DNA of 64,000 nucleotides, from NCBI GenBank assembly GCA_028456385.1, contig JALNQF010000023.1, positions 62,001 through 126,000 of the forward strand, given 5' to 3'. Source of the stretch: Ophiosphaerella korrae (Eukaryota; Ascomycota; Dothideomycetes; Pleosporales; Phaeosphaeriaceae). Below the pieces are notes generated by a model. The model was not told the origin of the DNA and did no database searches. It saw nothing but the letters and a program-made list of their open reading frames with translations. Below are positions 1-11,292 of this stretch, in pieces. Each line of letters opens with the position of its first letter. The stretch's first letter is position 1. The translations under genes were made by a program, and so were the position numbers.

Positions 1-1960
1 TTATGTATAATACAATCTTTATCTAGGTATAATATCTATAATGCTTTGAAATGTACTAGATGTTTTAGGTCTATTATCTTGTTATCCTCTTCTTAGTACT
101 TATCTTTACTAGGTATATCTATTATTAGGATATAGTATATTACTAGTACTCTTAGTATGTAGGCTTTGTTAATCTATCGTGTCTTTCTTACAAGGTACTA
201 CTACTCCCTTTATATAGGTATTCTTTTTACTATAACTATATACTATTTTATCTATTCTTAAAATAGTATAAACTTTATTTCTTTAGGATTGCGTTCTTTT
301 TAGTCTTTATACGCTTCCTCTATACTTATAACTATTAAGTATATCTAAACGAACTTCTATTCTTTATTTTATTCCTTTATATCTATTATAGTATAGCTAT
401 TATAACTATATATTATTAGCTAGGTATACTTTGTGTCTCTTATACTAACTTATTTCTTACTTCCTCGTAGTCCTTTAGAGGGGGCTGTAGTAGTCTCTTT
501 ATCTAGTACTAGTCTATCGGCCTAGATTAATAGTACTAGGGGCTCTTCCCCTTCTAAGTCTTCTATTAGTAGGTCTATTACTTAGGCTATATCTTTTAGC
601 TAAGCTTTTATTCTATCTTCCTTTATTATAGCTACTCTTTGTCTACGCTTCTATAGGAACTATACTACCCCCTATTTACTAGAAAGATATATATAGTAGT
701 TATCGTTATAATAAAAGGTCTAATAAAGTATTATATATTGTGCTTCTTTACTCCTAGCTACTTTCTTTTAAGGTTTAGCCTATGCTTATAGTGCTTCCTT
801 CTTCTTTTTAGTTGTTTTTAACTAAGTTTCTTTTTTTAGGTCCTTACTCTTATAGTCTTTTACAAAGTATCTTAGTTTCTTATATTTATAGTATACTATG
901 TCCTTCTTTAACTTAGATCTATAATTCTTTATATAGTAGCCTAGTTTGCTATAGTTAAAGTACGTAAAGTCTTTATTTTTTTTCTTTCTTCTATCCTTAT
1001 TAGCGTTAAGGACTATAGGGTCTCCCTTATTATAGTTCTAGGTATAACCTCTATATTTGTTCTTCTTTTATTCTTAAAGATTATTGTTAATTTGTATTAC
1101 CTATTACTTTAGGGCTTCTAGTGTTTGTAGTTTCTCTATATATATTATCTTGTATTAGATCTTAGAGTTAAGTCCTTATTTAAATTATAACATTAAGGCT
1201 AACTTATTCTATTCTATATTTTGTAATAGTTATTTAAACTATAATACGTACTTTAGAATACTCTAATTCTATATAAGCTTTTTTAGTTACTCTTTAGCTT
1301 ATTAGGTAATATCTATGTCCCTAAATACTACTCTTATTCGTTTAGTAAAGTATTTATAACTTCTAAAGATAGCTCTAGTTTTATCCTTTTATATTATTAG
1401 AGAGTATATCGTATAATCTATCTAGTAAGGCTCGTACTATCTTATTACGTCTTCTTTAAGGTATAGTCTAATGTATATTACCTTCTTTTCTTCTATGTTA
1501 AAGTATAGTGCTTGTACATCTATCTAGAGTTGTGCTAATGCGATAAAAGGTCTTAGCTTTTCTCTTGTTCTATTAAACTTCTTAAGTACAGGTATCTTTA
1601 GTAGTTTCTTTGTTGCGCTTATCTCTAGGCGTTACGTAATTAGTTCTATCTAGTTCTGTCCTTTAATAATAGCTTTAATTTGTACTTTATTCTATTTTGC
1701 ATAATCTTGTAGTTCCTTATTCTATATTTCTAAAGCGTCGATTACTATCTTTATATCTTCTTTTTTAGAGATTAGGTTGTTTATATAGTTCTTAACGTCT
1801 CTCTATACTGTATTGTCTAACTTATAACTACTTAGAGGTGCTTTACCTTCTTTTTTAGTTGTACTTTCTACTATTATGTTAGCTAGACTACGCGCTACTT
1901 ACGCTTCGCTTCTCGCAATAACTAAATTAGTAAGGTATTACAGGCCTCCTGTCGTCGACT
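1..1960 (-). mobile_element. RIP-degraded retroelement relic with fossil gag zinc knuckles
   Basis: This stretch is very rich in TA and poor in CA and TG dinucleotides, with no usable ORF on either strand. On the minus strand at about 865-965 one frame reads YFNYSKLGYYIKNY and then YYKYKKLRYFVKDY. These fit two tandem CX2CX4HX4C retroviral-type zinc knuckles in which every Cys, and both His, has become Tyr. That needs only G-to-A and C-to-T transitions, the signature of repeat-induced point mutation. Two tandem knuckles suit the gag end of an LTR retrotransposon or the first ORF of a LINE; I cannot tell which. The relic ends roughly where base composition normalises near 1950-2000. The boundaries are approximate. 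Confidence 0.75.
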
Positions 1961-2148
1961 ATAGGTGCCTGTCTTGGAGGGGGGTTAGTAGATTACGAGG
2001 TAATAGTAAAAGCTTAGGGGTAATCTGCAATAACTGTAAACAATAGAAGATGTTTCGCAACTATCTCGTATTGGCGTTCTGTGGTCAAAAGATTAAATTG
2101 CCGATGCTATCCTAATAATGCGCATCTTACTGACTATATACTCGTCGT

Positions 2149-2243
2149 GATCTGTGATCTGTGGTTGCCAAGATGAACGGATCACAGATCATCCTGATCT
2201 GTGATCTGTGGCCGCCAAGAGTCTACGGATCACGGATCAGCCT
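2149..2243. repeat. Tandem pair of 47-48 bp units with internal palindromes
   Basis: Two adjacent copies, 2149-2195 and 2196-2243, begin GATCTGTGATCTGTGG and end in ATCAC(A/G)GATCA(T/G)CCT. Each unit therefore carries its own inverted repeat, ATCTGTGATC against GATCACAGAT. It lies directly beside a transposase-like fragment, so it may be a terminal-repeat remnant, though this is not shown. Confidence 0.65.
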
Positions 2244-2556
2244 AGGTGTCCCAGTTATGTGTGGTCTCCCAATCGAGATCATTACCCCGCTCGTCCCATG
2301 CTTCGTCAGCACCCGAGTCAGGACTGATTGGTTCCATCCCGATTTCTTCTGTTACACCTGTAACACTAAGTAAACGCTCGTCAAGTGTCTTAGCATTACG
2401 TGAGCCTGTTTTGCCCCGGCATCTTCTTGATAGCGTTGATCGACTAACGCCGTAAGTCCTAGCAATTTCAGCTAGATTAATCTTTTCTCCTAGCTTCAGC
2501 GATTCTACAGCTGCAATCGCTGCATCGAGATCACCCATATTGGCTGAGATAATCAA
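2242..2556 (-). pseudogene. Truncated pogo/Fot1-type transposase N-terminus (psq/CENP-B helix-turn-helix)
   Basis: A 104-residue minus-strand frame opens with DLDAAIAAVESLKLGEKINL, followed by IARTYGVSRSTLSRRCRGKTG. This is the psq-like helix-turn-helix that starts fungal pogo/Fot1 (Tc1-mariner superfamily) transposases and related CENP-B-type proteins. Family members normally continue into a second CENP-B HTH and a DDE catalytic domain, several hundred residues in all. Here the frame drifts into an acidic tail and stops, and no DDE motif follows. I read it as a 5' transposase fragment next to the palindromic repeats at 2149-2243. A small domesticated DNA-binding protein is possible but less likely. 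Confidence 0.55.
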
Positions 2557-2930
2557 TGTTGAAGTTGGGTTGCAAAAAGTTGCGATACGGCCAAAACGTG
2601 CATTGGGTGGGGGCGTGCACTAGGCGGTGAGCCTCACTAATACACGCACCGATGCGGTCACGCACCACGGCAAGTAGAAATGCACAAGCTGCTTGGCTGG
2701 TACCGATGGAGCCGAAATGCCTGCAGTAATTATTCACATGCAATGTAAAATTCCAATTAGCTACCGGCGTCAACGAGGATACATGTAGCGTGTCCCGCTC
2801 CAGCGTGTCCCGATTCGGCTTAGAGGACACCTCGGTTGCCGCAATCCTTCCCACGTGCCATGTCATGCGGGGCTCTATCGCTCTATCCCAGTTCCAGCAC
2901 ACCCCTGGAAGTCCTTCATATTGTATCACA

Positions 2931-5125
2931 CTACAGCTGGCAGATCTCGCTATCATTACCACTATCAATAACACCACTTACTGCGTGCTTCCGCGCCAAA
3001 AGCGTCATGAATGGGCTTGGCAATCTCACCTTACCAAACGTCAAGTATGGCTGTGCTATTGGGTCTGCCAGCTGGAACTCGTAATCAACAAGGATATGCG
3101 AGAGAATCATCTTCATGAAGACCGATACATAGAAGCGGGCTGGGCCGGAGATTAATCATTAGCGATGGATTGGAGCGAGAGGAAAATTAGCTTACCAAGC
3201 GTGCTTGATGGATCCACAAAATGGAAATTCATGACTTGGATGCGTGAATCGTGTATCGGATGCCCCTTTCGTCTCATCGATAAAGCGAAAGCCTTCAAAT
3301 TCTTTACCCCGGGGCCAGATCCCCTCATCGCGCATGAGGGTCAGCTGAGGTATGGCGAGCTAGTTTCCAGTCAGGATATGGCAGCCATCATCCATAGTGT
3401 AAGGAACCATAACTGTACGAGGCGCACTAACTTTATTCAAGGTTGCGTCAGTACGGAAAAATCAACAACGCCCATCCAAGGTGCATTTACTGACCAATTG
3501 GCCCCGGACTTAGGCGGGCAGTCCCTTTTACAAAACTGTCAAGATACGGCATATCTTGATTCATAGAGCTGAAAGACGTATCTTTGTACTCTAAAGCTTC
3601 AACTCTGAGTTTATCAATATATTATTTGTGCTTGCATAGTCTGTAGACACAGAATTGTGCGATCTATGATCATCAGTTCTTGTAAATGCATCATGAAGTT
3701 AGCCCATACCATAGGCACCTGAAATGCACTTGCGAATAAAAGTCCAAGGGTTACTTTGGTGACCCCAGCAGCGTCCTGAAGCTTGATCATCTCTGCCGTC
3801 CATTAGGTGAGATGCCCATGTGTTTGCTGCTAAATGCTTCAGTCCACTGCTAGCTTAAGTCGAAACACTTTACTGACCGTTATTCCCTCACCTTGTTTTC
3901 TGTTCTTTAGAGCTTGATTGGTGAGCCATAAAAAGAGGTCATAAGTTCTCTTTCGAGCTATACCCCAACCCAATGCTACTGAGGCAAGAATCCCGTATAC
4001 ACATCAGCTCTTTGTAAATTGCTGTTAGAGCATTCGAAGAATTGGCCCACAGCGTAAGAAATTCGGATGCGAGACTGACTATTGGGAAGGTCTGCGCACA
4101 ATTCCAGAATAATCTCATGACTCCTCGAAAGACTTCAGGGCGATCAGCTGTTGATATTCGCCTCGAATTAGCCTGACCTTTGATTAACGCTGTGGATGGT
4201 CGCTCACATTACTCTTTACCCACAAAAACTAGAAGGTTCACACGAGTGAAGATCCGAAGTAGTGCTGCATGAGCCGGACGCGTTTCCAGTGATTGTTTTC
4301 ACCCGACCAATCTAAGGCTTAGCCGTAACGTCAATATATACGATGAATAAACACACAATCTCTAGAGGAAATTCAAGCTCTAAGGTCACTACCTCTTTGA
4401 TGCGTGTTTGAAAAGACATACTCATAGCCAGAATATTTGATCGAAGCCTGTTCTTCAAGGCGCCAACCATGATCCGAAAAGCCTCGCTCTTGGTGCCTTT
4501 TAGCTCTGGTGGTACTTGAGGATGACCCAAAATCGAACCGATAAGCGCAAGCTATCAGAGAAAATTAGCTGTGCCGCCCCGGGAGAATGAACTTTACATT
4601 CATACTTCATGCAAGGCCTTTTCCATCGATAAGACACACTCCGGTTCGCGCTCCAATTGTTTAAGTTAGTCATGATCCGACACAAAAACAATCCAGCGGT
4701 CTGTCATTGGGATCGCGAAAGGTTTGCCATCAGACTGGCTATGTTAGAGGTCTTATCCTACACAGACGACCTACTGTACACTTACCGAATCATAAGCCTT
4801 TTGAAGTAGGGTTTCCGAGTCGAGCACCATACGTAACGCTGTCAAATATCTGCCGAAGGGTGTTGGGTATGCCTCTATCTTCACTTTGGACCGCTAGGAA
4901 GTGAGCCCGTCAAGCTTCAAGTCCTGTTCAAATGCTACTTACCGGAGCCTTCCACCAGTATTTCCACAGAACAGTAGCCAAATGCCACACCAACAACAAG
5001 TATACAAGATAATGCCATTTCCAGTTCCAGATATAGTCATGAGAGGCAAATGCTAGCCTCGGAATTGGTAGGAGCGCTACTGAAGTAATCGGAACACGAT
5101 GGTTGTTGTCGGGTTTACCTTGCAT
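2931..5125 (-). pseudogene. Cytochrome P450 pseudogene
   Basis: Pieces of a fungal microsomal P450 lie in order on the minus strand. A hydrophobic N-terminal exon (5125 to about 4945, with a membrane anchor) is followed after GT-AG introns by YPTPFGRYLTALRMVLDSET and GKPFAIPMTDRWIVFVSDHD. Next come RIFTRVNLLVFVGKE near 4210-4260, a helix-K-like YLDSFVKGTARLSP near 3540 (family ExxR), GIWPRGKEFEGFRF near 3300, and HEFPFCGSIKHAW at the heme-loop approach near 3195. The C-terminal part is RFYVSVFMKMILSHILVDYE, ending near 2970. In-frame stops interrupt several segments (after SDHD, after FVGKE, after the helix-K block), the helix-K Glu is Gly, and the exon joint at the heme Cys is out of frame with the downstream segment. 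The enzyme class is clear; the substrate is unknown. Confidence 0.82.
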
Positions 5126-5649
5126 AATGGAGCCAAAAATTTAAGAGTTTGGGACAATAAGTCTTGGGGTTAGAATATTCCAGTGATTAACTCTATCAAT
5201 GATGTTGCTGTTTTATATTCTACATTTAGTCCAAGATCTTTGGCCCCAAACGCTTTTTTCTAGACAGTATTCTCTTATCCAATGAAGTAGGATTACTTTG
5301 TCTGAAATGCGCTGCTTTACATGCATGGCTTTAGATCTCGCAGCTGCGTCATTTATAAGCTGCCTTGTCGTATAATGTAGAGTAATAGGCCCTTAGCATA
5401 GACAGGGATTTAATAATCTCAGAGACCGAAATCATTTACGTACATGTACAGGTATTTTGATTTATTAGCAGGCAAACTCTAGAGATGGATTGGCGGTTAA
5501 GCGCTGTCAGCCTCCACAACCAGCAAATCAATCAATCTTGGAGTCGTTCATTGGATTAATTGTTAGCAGCACCGCGGCAGCTTGATTGTATATTCATTGA
5601 ACGTGTTTTTAAGTAGACTAACCCTAAGAAATCAAAGTTGTATATACTT

Positions 5650-6360
5650 ACTATAGCTAGGTAATCCACTCTTGTATATCGTAGTCGTGTACAAGATCCT
5701 CATCGCCGCCGTCAGCGCTACTGTTAGGCTAAACTTTAAAGCCAGCTGTTACCTACGTTCTTACTAACTGAAGTGCAGTAAGTAGCTTACTGCTAATATC
5801 GCGTCATTTAGGCTCAAGTAGATCGCCGAGCCCACTAAAGAGCCGCTCGCAGTCGCAACTTGATGCTAGGATAGTCATTATATCGATTGCAAACTAGCGA
5901 TAGGCGAGTCTTGTATTACTCCAGTAGCATCAGCAAAGTAAGCAACAATACTAAAGAAACTACGCTTGCTACCCTTTGTTGTCTAACCGTCAAAGCTTAC
6001 ATGGATCTTGCTTATAGCCTGTGATAAGGTAATGCTGTAGCTAGTAGAATAGGCGCATTGCGTGAGTAGCGACGCTGCGAGGACTCGCCTATAACGCTGT
6101 CACTGCCCCTAGGTTAGTAAGGCCAACTATCTCTTTAAACAAAGTATTTAAGAGTAGCTCTATTAGTAAGTTATTATCAACTAGGTAGAGGACTATAGCT
6201 TGCCAAAAAAGCTATACATTAAAGTTGCCTATCGAAATAGCAGCGTGCTAAGAGACTTTAATACTATCCTCAAACGCTCACCGCAGCAAGAACCACCTAC
6301 TAGTCTACTAGCGCTATTTTACGCCGCCTCTTAAGTACATATGGCCTTGTTTTTGCTACC
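5650..6360 (-). mobile_element. hAT-family transposase relic, internally deleted
   Basis: The minus strand encodes TLSQAISKIHVSFDG, a stop, then TTKGSKRSFFSIVAYFADA (about 6030-5905). This matches the conserved hAT block FDGWTT...GIVAHF, with Trp changed to TAG. About 20 codons later comes SSCDCERLFSGLGDLLEPK, a stop, then RDISSKLLTALQLV (about 5870-5770), the hAT C-terminal dimerisation block. In intact elements these blocks are a few hundred residues apart, so the copy has lost its middle. Further stops follow (RT*VTAGFKV*). There is no evidence of coding activity. Confidence 0.72.
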
Positions 6361-6740
6361 TTAGGTAAGTTACTACAGCCAATATAGCTCTTAAGATGTT
6401 AAATATACTAAGAATGGAGGGAAAGCATCTTGGCAAATATGAAAAACTGAAAGAGTGCATAAGATATGTTGGTCTTTCTTAGAACTTAAGGTAGGTATCA
6501 TGGTCATTCGTTACTTGGGCGCGCCTGTCTAGGGTGGTATTCTTTTGAGGAGTAATCTGTTTAGACTGTTCATCCCACCTATCGCGTCATGGGTGTGCAT
6601 TGGTACCCCGCGCCGGCTTTCTACCGCCGACCGACCAACATCGCAATATTGCTACCTGTGATCATAGTACCCTGAATTCGAGCCATTAGTACGGCCGAAA
6701 CACCGGTTCCCTGATACCAATTTTTTTTTGAAATATTACA

Positions 6741-8915
6741 ATGCTTTGTGCCATGTGTGTTTCGATGTTTGAGAAGAATCCGGGAGGTGAAGTTTGGTCA
6801 TCGATACGTGGGCAACACCATGCAGGTCTAAGCGATGTACAGGCTGCGGCACAGCAAGGTTGCTATCTCTGTTCGGAGCTTGTTCTAGATTACGAGTACG
6901 AGGATAACATCCCGGGACCAGATGTTGCTCAAGGTATTGATACACAAAAAATTCCTGTGTCATTTGAGTTGAAGCTGCAGTTGAGCATCGCTCCAAGTGG
7001 GCGACTTGGCGTATTGACCTTCGAATCCGATGATGACCGCCTTCATAGCGCAAGCTACGAGATCGTATACACAGAAAATCTTGACATACCTCCGGACTAT
7101 GAGAAATATCTGCAGGAAGTTTATACCGATTTGTCCAACGAGCCGTGGCGAGTGCGCAACGATAGATTCCGATCGTCCCGAGTTGCAGTGCCCAAGTCGA
7201 CTGGCGATCCCGAAGTTCTCAAAATTGCCGCAAAATGGTTGAGTAAATGTCAAGCAAATCATACGCAGTGCGAGCATACAGAGTTCTCAAGTGACGATTT
7301 GTGGTATCCTAAGAGGCTGTTGGATCTATCCTCAGAGAATACCCAGCGTCTTTTCGTCACAGAGGAGGAAAAGCCAGTTGGTCGGTACGCCACGCTCAGT
7401 CACTGCTGGGGAAAAAGCCCTACCATATGCTGCCTCACATTCGATAACATGATGGAATGGAAGCGTGAAATTCCAACCGAAATACTTACGAACACTTTTC
7501 GCGATGCTATTGCTGCTACTAGAATGTTAAAGATTCGGTATCTGTGGATTGACAGCTTGTGCATCCAACAAGCAGGACCAGGAAGCAAAGAGGATTGGGA
7601 AGAGCATGCAGTTGCAATGCGCCTCGTATATTCAAACTCTCTCTTGAACATAGCAGCTGCTCGGGCAGAGAGCGGAGCCGACGGCGCCTTCACCTCAAGA
7701 AGTGACGTGTTTCTAAGGCCATGCCATGTGCTATGGAAATGGCCTAGCCACTTTCGTGAATTTCCAAAGACGCCATTCTGGACCCTTAGGAAAGTTGAAC
7801 GTCATCAGTCGGGTGCTATTCGCCTTTTGCCGTTGTATAGTCGAGGGTGGGTAAGTAACCTCTCATCTAAGTCACAACTACAAAATACACTAACATAGCC
7901 CGATTCCTAGGTTGTACAGGAAAGGTTCCTCGCGCCTCGAATCCTTCATTTCGGTAGCGAGCGCATCTTTTGGGAATGTAAAGGGTTTGAGATTGTCGAA
8001 GAGTCATTCCCCGAAGGGTTCCAAGAAAGCTGCGAGGCGTATAGAACTATCCTGCAGTGGCCGTTCGACCTAAATCTTGTTTCAAGCCCAGAAGGTGCTG
8101 CAGTTGGTGTTGTCCAGTCCAAGGCAGATGAAATTTGGGCTTCATGGCAGCAGATGATTGAAGAGTATACACGTTGCGATCTTTCATTTCCCGAAAAAGA
8201 CATCTTCGTTGCATTGGCTGGTGTCGCGGAGAAATTTGGACAACATTTGGACCATCAATACGTCGCCGGCTTCTTTCGTCAACATCTCCCATTCGATTTG
8301 ATATGGCACAATAGGGGTGAAATATCAGACGAATATCGCGCTCCAAGTTGGAGTTGGGCAAGTGTAGATGGTCCAGTCGAACTTTCGGTAGCTGACTGTC
8401 CTCATTGCGACAAATGCTGTAACAAATTTGCCACAGTCAAAGATACCAGGATCGACTTGGTCAACGATAAGATTACCTATGGTTCTGTGAGAAAGGCGGA
8501 GTTAACCTTGACCTGTTACCTCTTCCCCTGTTCTATTGAGCCCGTCGCCACCGCTGGGACTGGATTGAGACAAAAAGTTGCTATCTATTGGCGTGTCGCT
8601 CATGATCGACCACCACCTCCTAGTTTCCTATCTAATACAGATCCTGGAATTATCTTTGGAGAAGCGGAAGTTGATATAGAAACGGACTCTTTGAGTGGCT
8701 TTGCTGCTGTATCCAGCTTCACATCGTGGGCTTTACCGATATTCGAGACCAAAATCTCAAAGGGATATGGGTATGCTAAGCATTGGGGTTTGTTGATTAA
8801 GAAGAACGAAGAGGGGGCATATGTGAGAGCCGGCATCTATCGAATTCGCAATTATGTAATGGCAAAGATACAGGGGGAGGGGGCTTGCGTACAGCAAGAT
8901 GTGTGTTTAGTATAA
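6741..8915 (+). CDS. HET-domain protein (heterokaryon incompatibility family)
   Basis: Two exons, 6741-7850 and 7911-8915, encode 704 aa. The 60-nt intron (GTAAGT...CCTAG) is phase 0 and joins SRGW to VVQERFLAPRILHFG, restoring the classic HET C-terminal block. HET signatures are RYATLSHCWGKSP (residues ~215-227), RYLWIDSLCIQQ (~266-277) and NIAAARAESGADGAF (~303-317). The N-terminus has CxxC-type pairs (LCAMC, GCYLC) common in this subfamily. No NB-ARC, ankyrin or WD repeats are attached. HET domains execute or signal cell death in fungal non-self recognition; this gene's partner cannot be inferred. It sits alone between the relic region and a 1.4-kb gene-free stretch, and no disruption is seen. 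Confidence 0.9.
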
Positions 8916-10284
8916 TGATGCTCATCATTTAACCAAAATTTTCATATCGTCGCAAGCTTAGATGAGTGCAGTCCGAAAGATACCAGAAGTTAATGAGCCT
9001 GACGTCGAAGAGTTATGAGCAATCAAGACCTAGTTTTACGATTTCATCCCAATGTGCATGTGGCTTGACTGACCTTCGCAAGGGGTGCCTGCGATTATTG
9101 TTCTCAGTCTTGCAATTCATGTTCCAAGTAGAAATTATTCAACCCACATGCCTAAGTAATATCGACAATAGCCCACTGAAAACTCGCGCGCTCTCTTGCC
9201 TAAACCGAAACTTTTACATTGACGATTTCTTACTCAAAATAATCCTAAAAAATCATTGGAAATGCGCACAAAAATAGGAACGTTGTGTTTTCCTTCCAAA
9301 TTGCGATCGCCTCAATCTTGGCATCAGGTTGACAGCCATGCTACATGCAGCAATAGATGCATTTTACCACAATCTAGCTACGGCGCTCATTTCAGGCCAT
9401 GATAACCTTACATAGATCGTATTTAGTCAAGTTATTTGATCGTATGAATGGTTCCAGCACGCCTTCCGTATTATATTGCATATAAGGGACAACGTCTTCA
9501 TAGAACATCTATATATGCCACAACATAAGTTCATCTACAACACAATTCAGAATCACTCTTTGAAATTGCTTCTTTGAAAAGCTCAAATAAATTGTCTGAA
9601 CAGCACAAATTTCAATTCTTGTTACTCTTTACCCGTTGATGGCCTAGCCTCATAGCCGCGTACGGATTGTTAGGTTCCAGATCTATGGCCTCAAGGATAT
9701 AGCTACTGGAAACACGAAGAAACTGGTTGCCAAAGGGGATAACACGCTTCTCAATCAACTGTATCAGTATTATAGAAAGAAGTAGCAGACATGGCATTAT
9801 AGTGAGAGGCTTGGCCAAACTCCGCAATCACTTCGTGAATGAGTTCATGTTCGTCTAGAACGGCTATCGAAAGTATTGCCCCAGTAAAGCTTGATAAAGA
9901 GATTTTCTTGTTGGCCTTCATATTCATACAATGCCCTTTTCATATTTTACATTCACACGCTATTGTCGCATTCATGACCCACACTTCTGACGTACTCGAG
10001 CGATTGTTTGAGTAAATAGAATGAAGTGAAATGTAATTATCCATCCATCCTCATTTGATTTATCTTTCAACTGCCTTCAAATTCGAAGTGAATCATCATC
10101 ATAGCCCCGGCTGCGCCGTTTGTGTTTCTTTCTCCCCCACAAAACTCTTGTATATTGAATCACTACTATTCATATTCACCTTCGGCCGCCGTTTCCTCTC
10201 TATATATAAAGCCTCCATACCCAGCCTCTTGACCGAGAGAGCTAATCACTCAACTCCAATCAACTGCCAGGAACATCTTGCAAG
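8916..10284. other. Gene-free interval
   Basis: I see no supportable gene or repeat. A 71-codon minus-strand frame at 9612-9827 has no recognisable motif and is probably chance. The last 250 bases are pyrimidine-rich with TATATATAAA near 10201, and probably form the promoter of the gene starting at 10285. Confidence 0.5.
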
Positions 10285-11292
10285 ATGACTGATCCTCGGG
10301 ACAAAGATTCCAACGGCTCGAACGAGCAAGGACAAGAGCGTGGCAGTCAACGCGGCTACTACCACCCGGTCATGGATTTCCCGATCCCACTGCCGTTCGA
10401 GGCGGCTTTCATGCGAGATGCACCCGACAACTTAGACTCCCGTGACCCGCTGAATCGCCAACGTAAGTGGTCCGCATCAATTTCGCAGCTCCCGCTGACA
10501 TACCATTCATAGCATCAGCTCCTCCACTACGACCGGCTACTCCGCTACCAAGACCGGCTTATACATCAGGTCTTTCTGGCAGTCTTCAAAGCGCCTTCTA
10601 TAGTACTGCATTGGCCCTACTCCTGCCTTAAAGCTTCCGCATTAACATTACGATTACTAGATCTTCCAGGTCGTGCCCAGCCTAGCGCTTCTAAGCCAGC
10701 ACCTGCGCCTATAGACCACTACGACGAGGATCCTTCTCCACCACCTAATTCTCGCCGCGCACAAGAGGCGCCCATGGGTAGAACTCCAGCTAGGAAAGCG
10801 CCTGCGACCTTTGATCGCTCTCACGAGGATGAGCCTGCGTTTCTACCAGATTCTCGTCATGCGCAAATGACAACCATGAGCAGAGACTCAGCCATGAAAA
10901 CGCCTGGGCCTCTTAGTTATTTTGCAGGCGATGAATCTGAAGATTATGAACCTTCGCCTCCACCAGAGTCCAGCCATGGACAAATGGCAACCATGAGTAG
11001 GGGCTCAGCCAGGAAAGCACCAGCCACCCCTCAGAACACTGCAGCCGGCCGGAGCAGGAGAGGTAAAGGCTCATCCAGCACAAAGAAGCTGCCACTGGGT
11101 TTTCAATGGACGCCCGAGAACTTGGCTCTGCTTGGCTGCTGGAAGGAGAAACACAAGAAGGGGTTTTCTGTTATCGCAGCGAGTGGTGTGTTCACCGGCT
11201 ATGATGCCGCCGGTCTGAAGGATGTATGGGGGTCCCACAGCGACGAAGCCAAGAATTACTATCACCAGAACATCGGTGGTTACAAGGGTTAG
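10285..11292 (+). CDS. Hypothetical protein with three degenerate ~35-aa acidic/Pro repeats
   Basis: Proposed exons are 10285-10462, 10513-10569 and 10670-11292, giving 285 aa. The first intron is canonical (GTAAGT...CATAG). The second has the weak donor GTCTTT; an alternative donor GTACTG at 10603 also keeps frame and would give 296 aa. The middle holds three imperfect repeats, each a DE-rich stretch, then PSPPPxS-like residues, a Met/Gln-rich linker and a basic SARKAPAT-like end. Cores are DEDPSPPPNSRRAQ, DEPAFLPDSRHAQ and DYEPSPPPESSHGQ. The C-terminal ~65 residues (PLGFQWTPENLALLGCWKEK onward) are aromatic, possibly a small helical domain. I do not recognise the family. Composition suggests a nuclear or disordered protein. 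Confidence 0.6.

Noticed and set aside
2531..2977. 148-codon minus-strand frame downstream of the P450 relic
   Set aside because: No motif is recognised. It overlaps the P450 C-terminal tail in another frame and is most likely chance.
3165..3566. 133-codon plus-strand frame
   Set aside because: It is antisense to readable P450 helix-K and heme-loop fragments, so it is a shadow frame.
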